From NCBI GenBank assembly GCA_031284295.1, contig JAITAE010000232.1, positions 1 through 7,728 of the forward strand: DNA of 7,728 nucleotides, written 5' to 3'. The notes beneath the pieces were generated by a model that saw nothing but the letters and a program-made list of their open reading frames with translations, made no database searches and had not been told where the DNA came from. The stretch comes from Spirochaetaceae bacterium. GTDB lineage: Bacteria > Spirochaetota > Spirochaetia > Treponematales > Breznakiellaceae. This document shows positions 5,766-7,728 of this stretch, piece by piece. A program made the translations under genes and the position numbers. How positions within the stretch are numbered: the first letter of the stretch is position 1; every line of letters starts with the position of its first letter.

Positions 5766-5818
5766 GACGATTTCCACGCCTTTTCCGGCATATAGCCGCC
5801 CTATCGCCCGTCCCCCCT
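5760..5818. repeat. Inverted repeat AGGGGGGACG / CGTCCCCCCT
   Basis: Two 10-bp arms (5760-5769 and 5809-5818) pair perfectly over a 39-nt interval. With the flanking direct repeats and the fold at 5896-5969, it belongs to a gene-free block of structured sequence between glgC and the membrane-protein gene. Confidence 0.7.
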
Positions 5819-5895
5819 ACGGTCGCACTACGTTGCGCCCTACCCCCCAATCGGTGGCCTCCGCACCGTTCGCGGCAAACGGGGCAACCCTGCAA

Positions 5896-5969
5896 GGAGT
5901 TTCGCTCTAAGCAAGCCGGAGGCTGCGACCAAAACTCCGAAAATAAGCGGCGCAGCCGGTTATTCGGCT
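5896..5969. other. Structured non-coding segment (nested inverted repeats)
   Basis: Three nested pairings form one arm: GGAGTTT (5896-5902) with AAACTCC (5932-5938), CGC (5903-5905) with GCG (5925-5927), and AGCC (5914-5917) with GGCT (5921-5924) around GGA. A separate hairpin AGCCG (5954-5958) / CGGCT (5965-5969) follows. The order of stems suggests a folded RNA or a repeat element. The open frame through here (5666-6115) has no family resemblance, and I do not call a protein. I do not recognise a known RNA family. Confidence 0.4.
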
Positions 5970-6020
5970 ACACCGTGCCACATTATCGCACAAACACGCT
6001 CCGCGTGCGTTATCGGATGT

Positions 6021-6050
6021 ATTCATTCTCACTTTTCATTAGGAAGGGAG
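6021..6050. repeat. Imperfect direct repeat, right copy
   Basis: ATTCATTCTCAC and TTTTCATTAGGAAGGGAG resemble 5732-5765 (18 of 24 positions over the best stretch). As at the left copy, an inverted repeat begins immediately after it, at 6051. The two copies bracket about 255 bp of gene-free sequence. Confidence 0.45.
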
Positions 6051-6080
6051 CAGTCACAAGCGCTATCGCGCTTGTGACTG
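6051..6080. repeat. 13-bp perfect-stem hairpin with 4-nt loop downstream of glgC
   Basis: CAGTCACAAGCGC (6051-6063) pairs perfectly with GCGCTTGTGACTG (6068-6080) around TATC. It starts 53 bp beyond the glgC stop on the minus strand. CTCCCTTCC follows on that strand rather than a T-run, so it is at most a Rho-type or RNA 3'-end stabilising structure. No better terminator for glgC is visible. Confidence 0.82.
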
Positions 6081-6133
6081 ATACTGGAATCCACCGGGGG
6101 AAAGGGTCTCTTTAATCTGCGTATCGAGGAACC

Positions 6134-7432
6134 CTAAATGGTCGTACCGGGGTAAAGCACAACGTTTTTGGGAATCACGATTATACCGTCAACTATGGAG
6201 TAATTTTCGGATTTTCCATTGTTTGGGTTTATTTCGTAGTCTCCATCGTTTAGATTTATGTTGTCGATACCTATACGGCAGCCTTCACCTATCCGGGCAT
6301 TTTTATCGATAATCGCACGTTTTATGATGGATCCTTTTCCTATGCCTATATTGGGAAGGTGGTTCCTTGCGTTGATCTGTTTTTGCGCTTCTGTCTCGTA
6401 GAAGTCAGCGCCCATGCAGACAACGCCGTTCAGGCTGGCGCCCGACTCGATAATGGTCCGTACTCCGACTACGGTGTTTGTGATGGAAGAATTGGTAATT
6501 ATGCAGCCTGCCGAAGCTATAGACTGATTCATGCTGCTAAAATTCATTTTGGAAGGCGGCAGGTTGTACATCCGCGTGTATATGGGCCTTTCTTCATCAT
6601 AGATATCGAACATAGGTTTAATGCTGGCAAGGTTAAGGTTTGCGTTATAAAAGCTGCTTATTGTTCCGATGTCCTCCCAATAGCCTTCAAACAGGTATGC
6701 GTTCACCTTGAATGTGTTTATGGCATCGGGGATTATATGTTTTCCAAAGTCTGGAGACGTATTATCTAGGCATTTATGCATAATTTCAGCATTAAATATG
6801 TATATACCCATAGAAGCCAGGTAAGTGTCGCCCCTGTTTTTGTCTTTTTGAAGCTCCGGCGGCGTTTTAAATTCCGAAATATCTTTTGTAGGCCCTGGTT
6901 TTTCAAGAAACTCGGTGATAATATTACGATCGTCTGCCTTGAGTATGCCCAACTGACCAGCGTCTTCCCGCGAAACGGGGGTACAGGCTATCGTTATCGC
7001 CGCTTGGGAGTCGCAGTGCGCCTTTAGCATATCGCGCAGGTCCATGCGGTAAATCTGGTCGCCCGACAGTATGATGTAGTACTCGGGGTTATGTGTTTTG
7101 AAATGGCTCAGATTCTTGCGAACCGCGTCCGCCGTACCTTCGTACCAGCCGGTATGCTCAAGAGACTGCTCTGCCGCAAGAATCTCGGCAAAACCCTTTG
7201 AGAAGTGATCAAAAACATAGGTATGCGCAATATGGATGTGGAGCGAAGCGGAATTGAACTGGGTTAAAATGTATATCTGCTTTAAATCGGCATTTATACA
7301 GTTAGATAAAGGAATATCTATGATACGATACTTGCCGCCAAAGGGCACCGCCGGTTTTGCGCGCGCCCGCGTTAAAGGACGCAACCGGGTACCTTGCCCA
7401 CCCCCTAGAATAATGGATAAAACTTCCGACAT
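6134..7432 (-). CDS. glgC: Glucose-1-phosphate adenylyltransferase (ADP-glucose pyrophosphorylase)
   Basis: This 432-residue cytoplasmic enzyme makes ADP-glucose and pyrophosphate from ATP and glucose-1-phosphate, the committed step of bacterial glycogen synthesis. The nucleotidyltransferase domain (1 to about 265) shows GGGQGTRLRPLT (10-21), AKPAVPFGGKYRIIDIPLSN (25-44), WYEGTADAV (96-104), SGDQIYRMD (123-131, catalytic Asp125) and FLEKP (175-179, glucose-1-phosphate site); YWEDIGTI (251-258) follows. A left-handed beta-helix domain completes the protein. The sequence resembles the cyanobacterial/plant type more than the E. coli type: ILTQFNSASLHIHIAHTY (55-72) and the C-terminal DGIIVIPKNVVLYPGTTI match that group. 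The length is normal and all motifs are intact. ATG at 7432 has GAAGGGGG five bases upstream. No other glg gene is in the window, so co-transcription with them is not shown. Allosteric effectors cannot be read from the sequence. Confidence 0.96.
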   Translation of the reverse strand: MSEVLSIILGGGQGTRLRPLTRARAKPAVPFGGKYRIIDIPLSNCINADLKQIYILTQFNSASLHIHIAHTYVFDHFSKGFAEILAAEQSLEHTGWYEGTADAVRKNLSHFKTHNPEYYIILSGDQIYRMDLRDMLKAHCDSQAAITIACTPVSREDAGQLGILKADDRNIITEFLEKPGPTKDISEFKTPPELQKDKNRGDTYLASMGIYIFNAEIMHKCLDNTSPDFGKHIIPDAINTFKVNAYLFEGYWEDIGTISSFYNANLNLASIKPMFDIYDEERPIYTRMYNLPPSKMNFSSMNQSIASAGCIITNSSITNTVVGVRTIIESGASLNGVVCMGADFYETEAQKQINARNHLPNIGIGKGSIIKRAIIDKNARIGEGCRIGIDNINLNDGDYEINPNNGKSENYSIVDGIIVIPKNVVLYPGTTI

Positions 7433-7467
7433 AAACGCCCCCTTCTACCCTTAAACATAGAGATAAA

Positions 7468-7556
7468 CCGGTTTTCAATTCTGCTTCAAAACCGGATGAC
7501 CGGATGAAAACCGGGCGGGAAACCGCCAAAAGCAGCCCCCACAACTTCGCGGTTTC
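7468..7556 (-). promoter_or_regulatory. glgC leader with repeated AAACCGG-like motifs in both orientations
   Basis: On the plus strand CCGGTTTT (7468-7475), AAAACCGG (7488-7495), AAAACCGG (7507-7514), GAAACCGC (7519-7526) and GCGGTTTC (7549-7556) form overlapping inverted pairs. CCGGATGA is repeated in tandem at 7492-7507, and GGCGG/CCGCC closes a GAAA tetraloop at 7514-7527. These lie 35-125 bp before the glgC start, where an mRNA leader or operators would be expected. No known riboswitch is recognised. Confidence 0.4.
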
Positions 7557-7590
7557 AAAACCCACCGTTGAATCCGCCCTAAATTCGCAC

Positions 7591-7623
7591 AATTAAATAT
7601 TTAATTTGCATTGTAAATATACA
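7591..7623. promoter_or_regulatory. AT-rich palindrome upstream of glgC
   Basis: AATTAAATATTTAATT (7591-7606) is a perfect 16-bp palindrome, followed by TGTA-4-TACA (7612-7623). It is the only strongly AT-rich patch in the glgC upstream region, a likely site for a promoter or a protein-binding site. No -35/-10 pair at acceptable spacing is found in it. Confidence 0.35.
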
Positions 7624-7630
7624 TTACCCG

Positions 7631-7664
7631 AAAAAAAAAGTCTATCCCCACCAGCAGGGCAGAA
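7631..7664 (-). terminator. Possible terminator of a minus-strand gene entering from the right
   Basis: Read on the minus strand, GTTCTGCCC and GGGGATAGAC can pair imperfectly around TGCTGGT, followed directly by nine Ts (7639-7631). An open minus-strand frame enters at 7727 and stops at TAA 7676-7674, just before it (ending LDSNFLCEALFPE). Those 17 visible codons are too few to identify the product or even to confirm a gene. Confidence 0.38.
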
Positions 7665-7728
7665 CATCGGCGTTTACTCTGGGAACAATGCCTCACACAG
7701 AAAATTCGAATCTAGAGTGGCGTGCGTC

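Noticed and set aside
5666..6115. Plus-strand open frame of 149 codons between glgC and the membrane-protein gene
   Set aside because: No family resemblance, low-complexity repeated DNA, and inverted repeats throughout. It overlaps the promoter called on the minus strand.
7302..7592. Minus-strand 96-codon frame across the start of glgC
   Set aside because: It overlaps the strongly supported glgC N-terminus in another frame and shows no domain.
7700..7720. tRNA T-arm suggested by TTCGAAT
   Set aside because: The flanking bases do not pair as a T-stem and no acceptor or anticodon arm can be drawn.
1..7728. CRISPR array or defence island
   Set aside because: No regularly spaced repeats and no cas, nuclease, methylase or toxin-like genes are seen.

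Overview
This window looks like a bacterial chromosome segment of medium-to-high GC. Most genes lie on the minus strand. The best taxonomic guess is a spirochaete of the Treponema group, perhaps a host-gut treponeme. The clues are a plant/cyanobacterial-type GlgC, a decayed ISAs1-family element, and a relic of a tetratricopeptide-repeat gene with an 'AIEDYTEALRLDPND' motif. This is inference, at about even confidence, because no rRNA or diagnostic gene is present.

Layout. (1) 1-870: an ISAs1-family transposase pseudogene on the minus strand. It is truncated at its 3' end, has at least two frameshifts, and sits between two exact 9-bp direct repeats (108-116 and 862-870). (2) 871-1724: a leader with three successive inverted repeats, a flavodoxin-fold NAD(P)H/FMN oxidoreductase (plus strand, 1038-1652), and its probable terminator. 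(3) 1725-2329: a non-coding relic zone with a 17-C homopolymer, two adjacent hairpins, one leftover TPR unit (plus strand) and a strong plus-strand terminator. (4) 2330-5710: a compact minus-strand operon. A TTGCGG-17-TATAAT promoter is followed by a six-helix DUF2238/YjdF-like membrane protein, a PhoB-type response regulator and a PhoR-type histidine kinase. The kinase starts inside the stop codon of the regulator. (5) 5711-6133: a gene-free block rich in inverted repeats and bounded by imperfect direct repeats of about 30 bp. (6) 6134-7432: glgC, ADP-glucose pyrophosphorylase (minus strand). (7) 7433-7728: the glgC leader, with repeated AAACCGG-like motifs and an AT palindrome, then a probable terminator of a minus-strand gene lying outside the window.

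The genes form three independent units. The kinase and regulator make a complete phosphorelay, and the membrane protein upstream is presumably co-expressed with them. glgC supplies ADP-glucose for glycogen synthesis. The oxidoreductase is a stand-alone redox enzyme. No pst/phoU transport genes and no glgA/glgB are in the window.

The most unusual signal is the density of perfect or near-perfect hairpins with 12-14 bp stems. Several have loops of exactly 4 nt, and they occur both between genes and inside the kinase coding sequence. I do not see a convincing new defence or biosynthetic system here.
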